Shown here: piece by piece, positions 1 to 12,469 of the stretch
How positions within the stretch are numbered: position 1 is the stretch's first letter
Layout of the letters: each line of letters opens with the position of its first letter
The notes under the pieces: generated by a model
Databases searched by the model: none
What the model saw: the letters and a program-made list of their open reading frames with translations, nothing else
Told to the model about the DNA's origin: nothing
Program-made: the position numbers and the translations under genes
Source: Sapria himalayana
Lineage: Eukaryota > Streptophyta > Magnoliopsida > Malpighiales > Rafflesiaceae
Assembly (NCBI GenBank): GCA_029783825.1
Contig: JAREIK010012400.1
Coordinates: forward strand, 1-64,000
Direction: 5' to 3'
Length of the DNA: 64,000 bases

Positions 1-742
1 TGACTTCTTTTTATTTTGTCTTTGGTTTCATCTACCACTACTACTACTTATTATTATTATTATTATTATTTTTCTACTTCTTCTTCTTTTCTTCTTGAAA
101 TTATTCTTGTTCTATTTCTTCTTCTTCTACTTTATATCTTTCTCCTCCTCCTTATTCTTCTTCATCTTATTCTTCATCATATTCTTCTACTACTACTTCT
201 TCTTCCTCTCCTCCTCTTCCTCCTCCTCATTTTTCTTCTCCTTCTTGCTATTCTTGTGTATTTTCTTTTGTTCATCGATATCTCCTTCTCCTTTTTCTTA
301 TCCTTCTAATCCTCCTACTTATTATTATTTTTTCTTTTTCTTCTTTGTCTTCTTCTTCTTCTTCTTCTTCTTCTTGTTATACTTCTTTTTCTTTTGCTTT
401 TTTTATTCTTCTTCGTTTTCTTCATCATCATCATCTTCTTCTTCTTTGGCTTCTTCTTCTTCTTCATCTTCTACTCTATCTTCTTCTTTATCTTCAACTT
501 TCTCTTCATTTTCTTTATCTTTATAGTCTACTTTATCTTCTTCTTCTTTATCTTTATAGGCTACCCTATCTTCTTCTTCTTCTTCATTACAGTCTACTTT
601 ATCTTTTTCTACTTTTTCTTTTTCTTCTTCTTCGGCTTCTTCTTCATATTATTCATCATCATCTGCTTCTTCATATTATTCATCATCATCTTCTTCTTTT
701 TTTTTCTTTTCTTTTATTTCTTCATTCTACTACTTCTTCTCC

Positions 743-787
<45 letters not shown>

Positions 788-1985
788 TTCTTCTTCTTCT
801 TCTTCTTATTCTTTTTTTGCTTCTACTTATGCTTCTCCTCCTCCTCCTCCTCCACCTCATTCTTCTTCTTCTTCTTGTTCTTCTTTTTTTTTCTTCTTTA
901 TTTACTTCTCTTTCTACATCTTATCCTTCTTCCCCTTCTCGTTTTTCTTCCTATTCTTCTTCTTCTTCATCTTCTCTTTCTTCATCTTATCCTTCTTCCC
1001 CTTCTCATTCTTCTTCCTATTCTTCTTCTTCTTCATCTTCTCTTTCTTCATCTTATTTTTCATCTTTCCATCTTCTTCTACTTATTTTTCTCATTTTTAT
1101 TCTTCTTCTTCTTTTTCATCTATTTTTTTCATAATCATCATTTTCTTCTTTTTCTTTTACATCTTATTCATTTTTATCTTCTTCTTCTTCGGATTATTTT
1201 TGTTCTAATTTATCATTTTCTTCTTCTTCTTCTAGTTTTTCTTTTTTCTTATTCTCTTCTTTTTTTCTTCTTATTATTTGTTTTCTTTTTTTCTTTTTTT
1301 TATTTTCCTTCTTCTTTTTCTTCTTATATTTTTTCTTTCTCTTTGTTCTTATTTTTATTATTTTTCTTCTCTTCATTTTTGATCTTTATGTTCTTCTTCT
1401 TCTTATTTTATTTCTTATTATTCTTATTCTTTTTTTCTTTCTTTTTTCATCTTCTTCATATCCTTCTTCTTCTTTTTATTTGTTTCCTTCTACATCTTCT
1501 TTTTTCTCCTCATCCTCCTCCTCCTCCTTCTTCTTTTCCTCATTTTTCTCCTCCTCCTCCTTCATATTCTATTTTTCTCTTCCTCCCCTTCCTCCTCCTC
1601 CATCATCTACTCATTATTCTTCTTATTTTTATTCTTGTTTTTTTACTTCTTCTTGTTTTTATTCTTAATCTTCACCTTCTTCACTTTCTCCTTCTTCTTT
1701 GACTTTTTCTTGTTATTCTTTATCTCTTTTTTATGCTCTGTCTATTTCATCTTCTTTTCTTTGTCTTTCTCTTCTTATTCTTCATTCTCTTTCTTCTTTT
1801 TCTCCTTCTTGGACTTTTCATATTCTTCTTCTTCTTCTTCTTCTTCTTCTTTTTCATATTCTTTTTTTTTGTTATTCTTCTTCTTGTTTTTCTTTTTTCT
1901 TCTTATAATTCTTATTTTTTTATTCTTCTTCTTATTTATTCTTCTTCTTATTTTGCTTCTTTTTCTTATGCTTCTTCTTCTTTTT
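1..1985 (+). repeat. Pyrimidine-rich TTC/TTA microsatellite-derived tract
   Basis: The plus strand is built almost only from C and T with interspersed A. It consists of shifting blocks of TTC, CTT, TTA and TCC triplets, and G is very rare. Pure sub-blocks include TTA repeats near 52-70 and 747-785 and TTC repeats at several places. A roughly 60-bp unit containing CTTCCCCTTCTC is repeated around 915-1050. Long open frames run through it in every plus-strand frame because stop codons are scarce. They encode only Ser/Phe/Leu/Tyr runs and are not genes. The tract stops sharply near 1985, where sequence homologous to the inside of an Athila-type LTR begins. It continues past the left edge of the window. 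Confidence 0.93.
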
Positions 1986-1994
1986 AAGAACATT

Positions 1995-2560
1995 AGTTTT
2001 TGATCTTTTTGACACCTGAGACTAGAGAATAAAAATATACATATGAAACAACCATCAAAGATAGTTGATGAGTTGCCTAAAGGTATGGACTTGTAAATGA
2101 TCCTCAAGTAAAAATGATTTGCTGTTTTGATGGTAAAATATTGACAAGATAGCTAAGAGTAGACCATCATTGGAATAATCTCAATGATTATAACTACCTT
2201 GTATACAATTAGGGAAAATGAGCATTCTAATAATAACTCAAATTTTATTCTGTATTCAAACCCAACATAACTCAAATTATTTGAATATGCATCACGAGTC
2301 AAATTGACAAATCATAAGATCAAAGAATCAAACCAAAATCTAGAATTATCTTTTCAACAAAAGCTATGTTGTCTTATTGTTGATTGACCAAACTACTGAT
2401 ATAATCTCTATAGGAATGATATCTAGATGAAAGTACTCTTTAAATTATGTATAATATATATATTTGTAGATCTTTATTGATGAGATTCTTTCACCAATGA
2501 GCTTTAGAGACATTATCTAACTAATATAATTGGGCAGCATAACAAAGTCCTAACAAGTTT
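1995..2560 (+). mobile_element. 3' part of Athila-like LTR (copy A)
   Basis: This segment matches, in the same order, 8175-8480, 10735-10915 and 56750-57325. Shared stretches include GATGAGTT(G/T)CCTA, ACCATCATTG and the run-in TTATCTAACTAA before the end. It is followed directly by a decayed primer-binding site and a gag relic, so it is the 3' end of a 5' LTR. The upstream part of this LTR is replaced by the pyrimidine tract or lies outside the window. The family assignment (Ty3/gypsy, Athila/Tat clade) rests on the internal gag and protease. Confidence 0.7.
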
Positions 2561-2561
2561 T

Positions 2562-2579
2562 TGGCATTATTGTTATCAA
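2562..2579 (+). other. Decayed primer-binding site
   Basis: The sequence TGGCATTATTGTTATCAA follows a TTTT run at the end of the LTR, as in Athila-type elements, which usually carry a TGGCGCCGTTGCC-like site. Most of the differences are C-to-T or G-to-A changes, as expected from deamination of methylated DNA. The identity of the priming tRNA is inferred from the family and cannot be proven here. Confidence 0.5.
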
Positions 2580-3039
2580 TTATTTAGTTTGGTTAATCAA
2601 TATGAGTTGTCATATTTTTATTAAGAAATATTAGTTTTTTTAAATCCTATAGATTATCTCATTATCTTGTTTGAATTACGAAAAATATTATGCTTTGTAC
2701 TTTCTTTATTTGTTTTTTTTTTTATTTTCCAGCTCACATTTTATGACCAAAAGTTCTAGGATTGAGCCAATCCTTTTGGACCTAGACATATAAAGAACTA
2801 GAATAGCTATTTAGAAACAAATAACTAACAAAGAGCAAATTAAGGGAATTAAAAATAACAAAGAGATATGGGCATTGATGAGAAAACTATCCATAAACTT
2901 CTCTACCCCCAGACATTGAGAGATTATTAGTAGTTAGTAATGTTGGATAATGTTTTGAGTATTTAATTGCAACTAGTGAAAGAAAATTATTTTGAGTTAA
3001 AGCCAGGTATGATAGAGATGATTCGGTGGCCCCAATATA

Positions 3040-3560
3040 GTACAAGAATATTAGGAGATCCAAATAGATATTTTGTGATATTTTTAGAGTTGTGCGAGAT
3101 GGTAAATATAAATAGAGTCAGCCCAATTTGATCAGGTTACATCTATACCCATTCTCATTGAGGAATAAGGTATTAAGTTAGTTTAGTGCTTATCTTGTGA
3201 CTTCATTAAGAGATGCGATGAACTTGTGAGAACCTTTCTCATTATGTTTTTTTCATCTCAAAATGCTTCTTAATTATATGGCAAAATAAGTCAGTACTGA
3301 CATTTTGAGCATGAGACTTTATATGATGTTTGGTACTATTTTAAGAGGTTATTGACGAGGTGGCCATATTAAAATTTCAATTATGGTTAAAAGCTCAAAC
3401 TTTCTAAAATGGGATAAATTATATAATGGATAGTATAATTGATGTGGTCATGTTGGTTCAATTATGAATAAATTACTATGAGAAATATACTATTTATTTG
3501 AGGAGTTAGTAAAGAATAACTACCAAACTATAATCAATCATTACTTTGGAAAAAAAATAA
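3040..3560 (+). pseudogene. Athila-like gag relic
   Basis: Broken reading frames resemble the retrotransposon Gag domain of Athila/Tat elements. A YPFSLRNK motif at 3146-3169 corresponds to the conserved FPFSLRDKA start of the domain. A later frame reads ETLYDVWYYFKRLLTRWP, the counterpart of the ESLYEAWERFKDLLRKCP block. A third frame gives SIMNKLL followed by FEELVKNNYQ, the end of the domain, at about 3450-3530. At least two frameshifts and several stop codons are needed to join them, so no protein can be made. Gag forms the particle around element RNA in living relatives. Order and orientation agree with the LTR on the left and the protease on the right. Confidence 0.75.
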
Positions 3561-4772
3561 GCTATAATATTAGTGTTGGATTAGTTCAAAACAAATAAAG
3601 CAAAATAAAGGCTTTTCTATGGAACCTTGAGACCCAAGAGAAAAAGAGATGAGAATTGATAAAAGTCATCATTTTGCAACAATATGAAATAGTAGATTTA
3701 GATCATATTTATTAAATGGAGGAAGCCAATAAATTATAAAGAAAAAGATATGTATTTCAACCTAATAATAATATTCTAATACATTAATATTCAAACATTA
3801 GAAATTATGATAAAATATAAAAAAAAAACAAAAAAAAAACATTTGAAATTATGAAAACTTTTTGTTTGGAGACTATGAGAGTGGATTGCAGAATGTTGGG
3901 TAAGATCTAAAGAATTTTGAGAATAATTAAGTTAGTTACAATAATTAAGGAGGATCAAACTCGAATTATCAACCTTCAAGAAGAGAAGAAAAAATCAATA
4001 ATGAATAATGAATCTCACGTGAATAGAAATGAAAAGGAAAAACAATCATCAAGATAATTAGATGGAGTGACTTGAAATATAATTGGATCATATGAGTTTG
4101 ATAATGAAAACTATAGAGAATCAAACTGAATAATTAGAAATGTTGATGAAATGAAATAGAGTTAATGAATTTCCAAGTAATACTGAGATAAACCATAAGA
4201 AATGCCTATCAATAATAATTCAAAAAGGAAAAGGGCTTGAGGAAAAAAGAATAGAGCAAGTTGAATTAATAAATTCTAAAATTGATCGTGGTGTGACTTT
4301 CCCAAAAGATGCACTATGTATTTCCCAAAAATTATGGCTAACACTATGAATTTTTCCACAAATAAAGACTATAGTGTCATGGCACTGTATAAAGTCATGA
4401 CTCATATTGAATAAAAAACCTAACTCTTACCCTAATTATGAATGAAGGAAGCTAAGAAATAGAGGAGCAAATAGTGGTTACCCAAGGCTATGAATAAAAA
4501 ATGTGAATTAGAATGAAACTAAATATAAGCTTCTAATAAATTTTCTATTTTTGTAATATTTTAGGAAGGAAAAATTAGATGAATTGTTCAAATTATTTTT
4601 TAATATTTTTTAGAAACTAGAAATAAATATATCATTTGTCGAAACTTAAATACCAAAGTTTTTGAAATTCATAAAAAATATAATGAGTAGTGAAAAGAAT
4701 TCAGAGACATATGAAACTATGAATATGATTGAGAAGTATTATTCAACTATTTAATGAATACTTCTGAAAAAA
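3560..4772. other. Gag-protease spacer, no recognisable gene
   Basis: AT-rich sequence between the gag and protease relics of the Athila-like element. It is probably the variable, highly charged C-terminal part of gag, now full of stops. A short minus-strand frame at 4220-4405 has no recognisable domain. No RNA gene or other mobile element was seen. Confidence 0.4.
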
Positions 4773-5158
4773 TTGAAAGATCATGGATATTTTACTATAC
4801 TTTATGCAATAAGGAATCACACATTTTGGAAGATATTATGTAATAGGATCAATAGTCAACTTGATTCTCTTGTCAATTACATGAAGGTTGAGAATCAAAA
4901 TATTATCTCAATCTCTCTCTCACTCGAAATGGCTAATCAGAAAATTAAGTACCTAAATGTATTATCAAATAAATTTTCATTAAGATTGGTATGTATGTTT
5001 GTTTTTTTTTTGTAGAGTTTGTTATATTGGATATAGAGGAAGAATATCATTATGCAACATTGATCATGGGACATTTATTTTTGGTCACTAGACAGGTCCT
5101 TATTGATGTCAACAAGGGTTGGTTCATACTTTATATTGGAAATGAGTAAGTAAAGTTT
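4773..5158 (+). pseudogene. Athila-like aspartic protease relic
   Basis: The frame from 4773 to 5015 reads DHGYFTILYAIRNHTF and continues to CNRINS, which is where Athila/Tat proteases have the catalytic C-D-L-G-A-S motif. The active aspartate is changed to asparagine. After a frameshift near 5010 the next frame reads EFVILDIEEEYHYATLIMGH, then LIDVNKGWFILYIGNE and VKFN, the typical C-terminal half of this protease. A short run beyond it (NDDET, about 5190) corresponds to the usual linker to reverse transcriptase, but no transcriptase follows. It is dead because of the frameshift, stops and lost catalytic residue. Confidence 0.8.
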
Positions 5159-5159
5159 A

Positions 5160-6228
5160 ATCTTTATAAAGGGTTATTTAGTCTTAATGATGATGAGACA
5201 TGATGTTGAAGAGTATATAATCTCCCTTGTATGAATATACAACAAAAAAGTTGACTTTTAATGGAAGAACAACTTTAAAGCTATGAGTGTGATGAAGATG
5301 AGGAATATGATGTGGAAAAAGGTAATTTAGTTGTGGAGATCATAATATGATGAGGAATATGAAGATGATTAATATGAGGTCATAATATTTTTTAAGTCAT
5401 GATTTTGAAGGAATCTAACACAGACAACTTCATAGAATTAGCAAGGTAACAAGTTAGGAAGACATGGATGAGACAATTTTTGTAAGGATAGAAATAATGG
5501 CAAAGTCACGATTGAGCATAGTGTCATGACTCTAGTATTACAAAAAGAAAATGTCTATCAAAAGCTCAATGAAAAAGTTGTGGTTGAGCTTAGTGTTGTG
5601 ATTTTAGTTTTTAACATAATGAAATTTCTCATCAAAAGCTCAATGACAAAGTACTAGCCATGCATAATTCCATGATTTTGGTTTCACATAATGAAATAGA
5701 TCAAGAGAATCTAAAAGAAAAATCCATGGTAGTATTCAACACTACCATTTTGGAGATAAAAGTCAAAGCCACGACATCCAAGGAAGATCCAAAAAAGAAA
5801 TGCCACTTGCATAAAATGGAAGGAAGATGCAAGAAAGAATGAAGTAAAAATATATTTTAAAAAGCTAATATGAATGGTAGAGAATACCAAAAAATGGTGA
5901 AAAATATTTATGGTCTATATATGGATATTAAACAAAGCACTTCTTGGGAGGCAACCCAAAGATTTTATTTTTTCATGTGTAATATAATAAAGGCCATATA
6001 CCCATCACATTAATCATAAAAGACACTTAACATACCCAAAGGTATATTCATTGAACTCACATTCTATTAGGACTATCAATATATTCAAAAAAAATGTTTC
6101 TTTACTATCTTTAGATACTATGATACCTAGACCTTGTCAAAAAAAAAATTATTTCAATGATGTGGAAGTTATATTTTTTTGAGGGGCATATTATTGCTTG
6201 AGAGCGAGCAAGAGTTTTAGTATGTGAG
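5160..6228 (+). mobile_element. Athila-like 3' internal region lacking RT/RH/INT
   Basis: After the protease comes about 0.8 kb with no reverse transcriptase, RNase H or integrase motif in any frame. It contains diverged sub-repeats, for example around 5510-5700, where CTCAATGA(A/C)AAAGT recurs about every 90 bp. At 5940-5960 is CTTGGGAGGCAACCCAA, a short hairpin typical of the region after pol in Athila-type elements. At about 6190-6228, TTGCTTGAGAGCGAGCAAG and a purine-rich stretch match the usual polypurine-tract neighbourhood before the 3' LTR. Confidence 0.65.
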
Positions 6229-8505
6229 TTTGTTCAAAAAATAAATTACCAAATATTCTTGGATATTTGTGATGATATTAGATTATGTATAAGCATGAAA
6301 ATATTTCATAATTGGATTTATTTTGTGAATTTGGAGATATTGTTTATTTTGTTGAATTGTGATGAAATTAGTATGTTTTTAGAAATAATTTGGAGAATTG
6401 GTGATGTTTGGTTAATTGAGTAGTTCCAACATTCTTTCGTGGCTAAAACACTATATTTACTTAGAAATTTTTATATGTTATGACTCTACTACCTTATTAG
6501 TATGATCTTTCAAATATACAATATATTCTTCATAACTAAAATATTTTTTTTTGAATCACAACCATATTTATCTTATAATAATTAAAAGACTATGATATTA
6601 TTTTCACATCACAATAACTAAGTATCACACTGGTGCTAAAAGTTAAGTCCACTTCATAATGCCATGACTTCATCTTTACTAATGCTTTGTATTCTCAAGT
6701 CAGAGTTGTAGCCTTTTCCCAAAGCTATGACTTTTGGTCTATAGATTATAGAAGAGCTAAAACTACTCAAGACAAAGCCATAACAATTATCTAGCATCAT
6801 AACCTTTAAATATATAATATTATGGAGAGCATTACTCAAGCATGACCACTTCTAAGGGCATGACTCTTGCACTCACAAGCAGGCAAGGCCATGACTTGGA
6901 TGTATGGGCTAAAGTTGAAGCCAAACTCATGACCATTCTCAGTGTCATGATCATTTCATGTAAAAGAAAAACCAAACCATGGCCCACTCACAAAGCTTCA
7001 ATTTTGTGTTATAGAGATAAAATACACGTCACGGATACTTTCCCAAAGACATGACTTTATGTTATAAAGATTAAGAGGTATTCCAAATTCATGATCATTT
7101 TTCCTTGATCAACAACCTTGACCTCTAGACATAGAGGCCAAAGTCACAATATGATACCAAATTCTTGACCCTTCTACTCGAACAAGTGCCAAATTTTTAA
7201 AGTAGAAATGAAAATAAAAAAGGAAAAACAAAATAACTACAAGACTTCTTATTCTTCACTCTTCATGACCAAAATGCAAAACACAATAACAACCATAGAA
7301 GGGATTTTCTTACTCCCCAAGGGATCAACAAGAAAGCAAGAGATATTAGACAAAATCTAAACCCTAGAGTTGAGGGGTGCAACTCTCAAATCTTCCCCCT
7401 CTAATACAAATTTAGTAATTCAACCAAAATAGTTAAGGGTTCGTATCCTAAATTTTCTCGAGTATTTCATTGGGAAGCCAATATTCATGAGATTTCTAGT
7501 CTTATACTCCTTACAAATCTCTTCATTTTATCATGTTAAATTGAAGTATAGGATTTGTATAATTACGGTTTATGTGATGTATTAATGATTATATAATTAA
7601 ATAATATGTTTGAATTATATTATGGAATGAAAAATAATAGAAATGAAGATAAAATAGAACTTGAATTAGGGTTTTAACTATTAATGGATATGTGCATATT
7701 ATCATGGTTGAGTGTAATAAGTAAACCATAAGGCTCACTCATGCTATACTAGGAAGGAAGTGACAATTCTTTCAACAATGATATGTTAAACAAACATATA
7801 TGTTAAAACTTGAAATTAAGATATATTAATTATTATGAGTATCATGCTCACAAAGCCAAAATCATAAATAAGTTTCAATGTCACTTCATTATATATATCT
7901 TAAAAGAATTAATCCTTGATTTATATGGATAGTTTATAGAGGGTTTTCCTAATAATTTCACCTTTAGTGTGAAAATTACATCATCACTATAGAGAATAAT
8001 AAGAGGTAATCCACAGGATATCCACATGTGGTTGTGAATCACAAGGTGATGATATTTTTTTGAGTTACTTTTACTCATATGGTTCATAGAAGTGAGATTT
8101 TAGGAAAGATTACATTATTTGTGTGAGTAACATTCTTATGAGGAAAGAAGTATAAATGCTTTTAAATTTTCAAAGGTTTTGATCTTTATGATACATTAGA
8201 ATGAAAAATAAGAATTTATATACAAAGCAACAATTAAGAGCATTTGATGAGTTTCCTAAAGAAAATGAACTTGTGCTTGACCCTCAAGTAGATATGATTT
8301 ATTTTCTCAGTAGTAAAGTAATTAGGTTACAACTATGAGGGGACCATCATTGTTATGAGTTCAATGATAATAACCACCTTGTATGGCGATAGCCACCTTG
8401 TTATCTTAGTGGTAATGTAATGAGGGACATGTATGGTAGGATTATCATTAGGATGGGTATAATGGTGATAATCACCTTGTATGCTATTTTGTATTCAAAT
8501 TAATA
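6229..8505 (+). mobile_element. Athila-like LTR (copy B)
   Basis: This 2.3-kb segment follows the polypurine-tract region. It matches copy C (8510-10918) and copy D (54736-57325) along its length. Shared landmarks are AGATTATGTATAAGCATG near the start, a run with repeated CCATGAC/TCATGAC motifs in the middle, and the GATGAGTTTCCTA region near the end. The last 300 bp seen in copies A and D are missing. Short open frames at 6842-7054 and 7881-8087 are chance frames inside the LTR. Confidence 0.7.
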
Positions 8506-8509
8506 AATA

Positions 8510-10918
8510 TTATTGAGTGTTTTGATATAATTAGATTATGTATAAGCATGGGAATGAAATATTATTGGATCAATTTCACATATTTGAAGTTTTAATGAAT
8601 TTTGATGAATATTCATAAAATCAAAAGGTTTTTGGAGACATTTGGCTACTTGATAATTTATGGATCATCAAGTAGTTTTGGTTTCCATTCATAGCCGAAA
8701 CTATACTTAATTAGTAATGATAATTTTTGTCTACCATGACTCTATGATCTTATTAGCATAATCCTTCAATTATTTAATATATTCTTTAAGACTATAACAT
8801 TATAATAGAGTTTTAGTCATACTTATATCATAACAATTAAATAGTTATAATATTAATTTTATGTCATAGTAAATAAATTCCTTAGTGGTGCAAAGTCATG
8901 GTCACTTCATAGCATCACAACTTTATCTTTAATAAGACTTAATATTCTCAAATTAGAGTCATGATTTTTTCATAAAGCCTTTACTTTTAAGCTAATGAAA
9001 GTTACAAAGTAAAATCTTCTCAAGCCAAAGCCTAAATATTATCTAGCACTATATCTTTTGGACATAGAATGTTACAAAAAACATTTTCTTGAGTGTAGCC
9101 ACTCCTCAAGGCCATGATTATTGTACTCAAGAGCAAGCAAAGACACAAATTTTATGCCTAAGGTGCTTCTCAATGTCATTGTATTTTTGTAGTAGTGTGG
9201 CCATATGATATATGAGAAAGGGCAAGGTCGAGGTCATATTCATTCCCATCATTATGATCATATGATGCATAAAAAAGATTATTCTTCGTGTCATGGTCAT
9301 TCTTAGTGCCACAACCATATTATGCACAATAGTGGTCATTCATAGTGTCATGGTCATTCCTAGCAACATTGTCATATTCTGCACAAGTGATATCATTCCC
9401 ACCACAATTCTAAATCTATGACTAATTTCTAGAGTCAACCTTGAGCTCAAGAGATGAAAATCAAAGTAGCAGAATCTTTTAAAAGCCATGATTTTTACTT
9501 AAAAAAAATATAGAAATATTAAAGTATAAACTATGAAAAAGAAGGGATTCAGAATGATCTTCTTCTCCATGCACAAAGACAAAGTAAAAGTACAAAAATA
9601 ATCATAAAGGTGATGTCTGTACTACCTAGGGGATCTACAAGCAAACAAAGAATACAATACATAAGCTAAATCATATAGTTGGGGACATGACTCTCAATCC
9701 TCTACCCTTTTTTAGGGTAGATTTAAAAAAATCAATCAAAATAGTAAGAGATAAAGGTTTGTGTCCTAGATTTTTATAAGGGTTGCCATTGGTTTATGAA
9801 ATATAGAAATATTAAAGTATAAACTATGAATAAGAAGGGATTCAGAATGATCTTCTTCTCCATGCACCAAGACAAAGTAAAAGTACAAAAATAATCATAA
9901 AGGTGATGTTTGTACTACCTAGGGGATCTACAAGCAAACAAAGAATACAATATATAAGCTAAATCATATAGTTGGGGGCATGACTTTCAATCCTCCACCC
10001 TTTTTAGGGTAGATTTAAAAAAATCAATCAAAATAGTAAGAGATAAAGTTTTATGAAACTTTTTTTTATATCTAATGAATTTCTTCCCAAATTTTGGATT
10101 ATTTGAGGTCTAAAATTAGTGTAATTCTATTTTTATGATATATAAATAGGTTTGAGATTAATAAATATGTATGATTTATATTGTAGAATAGAAATTAATA
10201 AATGTAGTGATTAAATAGAACTTAAATTAGGAATTTTACTATTGGCGAGTTTATGCATATTATCATAGTGAATGGTAATAGACAAACTATGAGGCTCACT
10301 CACACATATGGTAGGAAGAAACTATAAGCTTTTCTGACCATGATGTGGAAAAGAAATATATAAATTAAAACACAAAATTTAGGTATATTAATCATTATGA
10401 GTATGTCACTAATAAAGCTAAAAGAACAAATAAATTACACACTAATCCATTATACATATCTTAAGAAGAACTTATTATTGATTGAGGTGGATATTTTATA
10501 GAATATTCTTTTATGGTTTTACCTATTGTGTAAAAGTCACATTATTATATGATTGGTAATTTATAGGACATGTCTAGTGTATTGTGACTCGAAAGGTAAT
10601 GATAGCCTTTTGAGTTACTTTCACTCATATGGTTCCCACCGATGAAACTTGAGAGAAACATATTTTAATTATGCGAGTATGGTGCTTATGAAGATGAAAG
10701 TATAAATGCTTATAAATCACTTTAGTTTTTGGCTTTTATGATACCAGAGGCTAGAGAATAAAAATGTATATATGAAATAACTATTAAAGATAGTTGACAT
10801 GTTGCCTAAAAGATATGAGCTTATTAATGATTTTCAAGTAGATATGATTTATTATCTCGATAGTAAAGTTCCGAGAAGATAACTAAGAGAAAACCATCAT
10901 TGAGATGGGCTCAAGTGT
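8510..10918 (+). mobile_element. Athila-like LTR (copy C)
   Basis: Starts with the same TTAGATTATGTATAAGCATG landmark as copy B, directly after the end of B with no internal sequence between. The order of landmarks is identical, so B and C are head-to-tail LTR copies. Copy C is longer because of a 293-bp tandem duplication. It also lacks the last 300 bp of copies A and D and ends where copia RT sequence begins. The minus-strand frame at 9127-9339 is a shadow of degenerate CATGAC-type sub-repeats. Confidence 0.68.
9508..10058 (+). repeat. Tandem duplication, 293-bp period
   Basis: ATATAGAAATATTAAAGTAT begins at 9508 and again at 9801. The following 250 bp are nearly identical in both units, including CTTCTTCTCCATGCAC, CTACCTAGGGGATCTAC and GGGTAGATTTAAAAAAATC. 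Only a few substitutions and a one- or two-base indel separate them, so the duplication is much younger than the surrounding LTR. The second unit lacks the last 40 bp of the first. Confidence 0.93.
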
Positions 10919-10919
10919 A

Positions 10920-11770
10920 AATAAGATGCATACCAGAGTAAGCTTTGGAATTTGACTTAATGTTTCACCATATACTAGTCCATATTGTAGAGAGAACATG
11001 TAAGCAACTAGTCAAGCCTTGAGACTCTCAATTGATCAATATGTGCTGCACATATTCTCACCCATCCATTTTCAAAAAAATAGGCTTCACATCTTTAGTT
11101 CAATTTTCACCAAGGTGCCATTTACATATATGGGTTTTCAATATTTGACTCTTATTAATTTGATGACATGAGTTGATGCTTCAGCTTCACTAGGCTCACA
11201 ATCCTTGATTAGTAACTTATACATACCTATTTTCCAATGACTTTGAACTATGCATTCCTCAACATCAAGCTCCAATTGTTTGATTATTATATCTACAATT
11301 TGTTCATAAATGCAATAATGAACAAGCTTTGCAACTCAACCATTATAAAATCAGGAAGAGAATGTGAGATGGTATTTATTTACTTGCTTAAAATGTAATA
11401 TAAATTCCCTATAATCTCAATAGATGATGTTACAATATATTATTGAACCATCATATTGAACATGATTTAAACTCTTCAAACTTATCCTTATCTATACTGC
11501 TTGACATGAACATGAGAAAGATGCACAAACATTGCATTGGTGGTAAATAGAGTCATTATTAGTGTTTTCTTTGTTGACCAAGAAATAGATGATAAACTCA
11601 ACAAATAACATAATCTAAAGTACTCTTACTATCAAATAAATGTCCAATATAATTGTTATCAATATTAACAACCCATTTTTTATTTCATTCATTCTAGTAA
11701 AGTATCCAAAATTATAAAATCCCTTTCAAATATCACATCACTCTCTTTGCTACCTAAAAATGAATCAATA
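10920..11770 (-). pseudogene. Ty1/copia reverse transcriptase fragment
   Basis: On the minus strand, about 11010-10925 reads SLQYGLVYGETLSQIPKLT, the counterpart of the conserved copia RT block Q-Y-G-(x)-D-Y-x-E-T-F-(S/A)-P-V. It is similar to, but clearly diverged from, the RT block at 13290-13440, so it comes from another copia copy. The rest, to 11770, is probably the linker between integrase and RT and is too degraded to read. It begins exactly where LTR copy C ends. Confidence 0.5.
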
Positions 11771-12120
11771 TTGAGACACTGTATAAATTGATAGAAGCAA
11801 AAGACACTATACTAAAATTTTTTTTCATCCACTAAAAAACGTTATAGTACACAAGGTATAGAGAAGGATAGGTTTATCCATCAGAATTATTTTTTTAATA
11901 TAAGAATTACTTAGTAAAACCATGGGAAACATATTGTGACATCCTGGTAATCACATAGAAACAAGTTGGTAATTATTTGGTAACAAGTTGGTAATTATTT
12001 GGTAACAAGTTGGTAACCAATTTATGATAACAACTTAGTAACCACTTCGTAATCTCTTTATCCTAAAAATTTGGTAATCACTTTGTTAGAAAATTAGTAT
12101 TTTTGTTTATACACTCCTCC
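11770..12120 (-). mobile_element. Copia 3' LTR (minus-strand element)
   Basis: Shares order and motifs with 15600-15950, including an AAAAATTTTTTTT-like run, GAAAACACTTTA/GGTATAGAGAAGG-like blocks and then repeated TTGGTAA units. It lies downstream, in minus-strand sense, of the RNase H relic and so fits the 3' LTR. A 22-bp unit containing ACAAGTTGGTAATTATTTGG is repeated three times at 11961-12026. Confidence 0.5.
11961..12026. repeat. 22-bp tandem repeat in copia LTR
   Basis: ACAAGTTGGTAA starts at 11961, 11983 and 12005, giving three units of 22 bp. The other LTR of the same element has a related but longer unit at 15800-15905, so the array has changed size independently in the two LTRs. 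Confidence 0.85.
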
Positions 12121-12469
12121 TTAACACCACCTTTTGTTCTTTCTACTATCATGAGCTACTAGAAAAAAACAATTTTGTTAACATTCAAGCATTCTTGTTG
12201 TCTATCTTAATATGCTATAATATAATTTTCTCTTATGATTTTTTTGATAAAATGATAATGTGCCTCAAATGTTTAATCCTAGCTTGATAAATTTGAATCT
12301 TGGCCAAACATATTGACAACATGTTTTCACAAAATAAAGAAATTATTCTTGATAAAAAATGAATAATTTTATGATTAATGTAGGTACTTTAAAATTTTTG
12401 CAAGTCAAATACTCTTTAGAGTTTCCATTATTATAGCTCAATATTTTTTTTAATTCTTGATAAAGTCAC

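Noticed and set aside
1..2003. Many long open frames (up to 287 residues) in the first 2 kb
   Set aside because: They consist only of Ser, Phe, Leu, Tyr and Ile from TTC/TTA repeats. All frames are open because the tract has almost no G or stop-forming A.
5944..5959. TTGGG-AGGCAA-CCCAA hairpin as a terminator
   Set aside because: It is a conserved landmark after pol in Athila-type retrotransposons. Bacterial-type termination does not apply in a plant nuclear genome.
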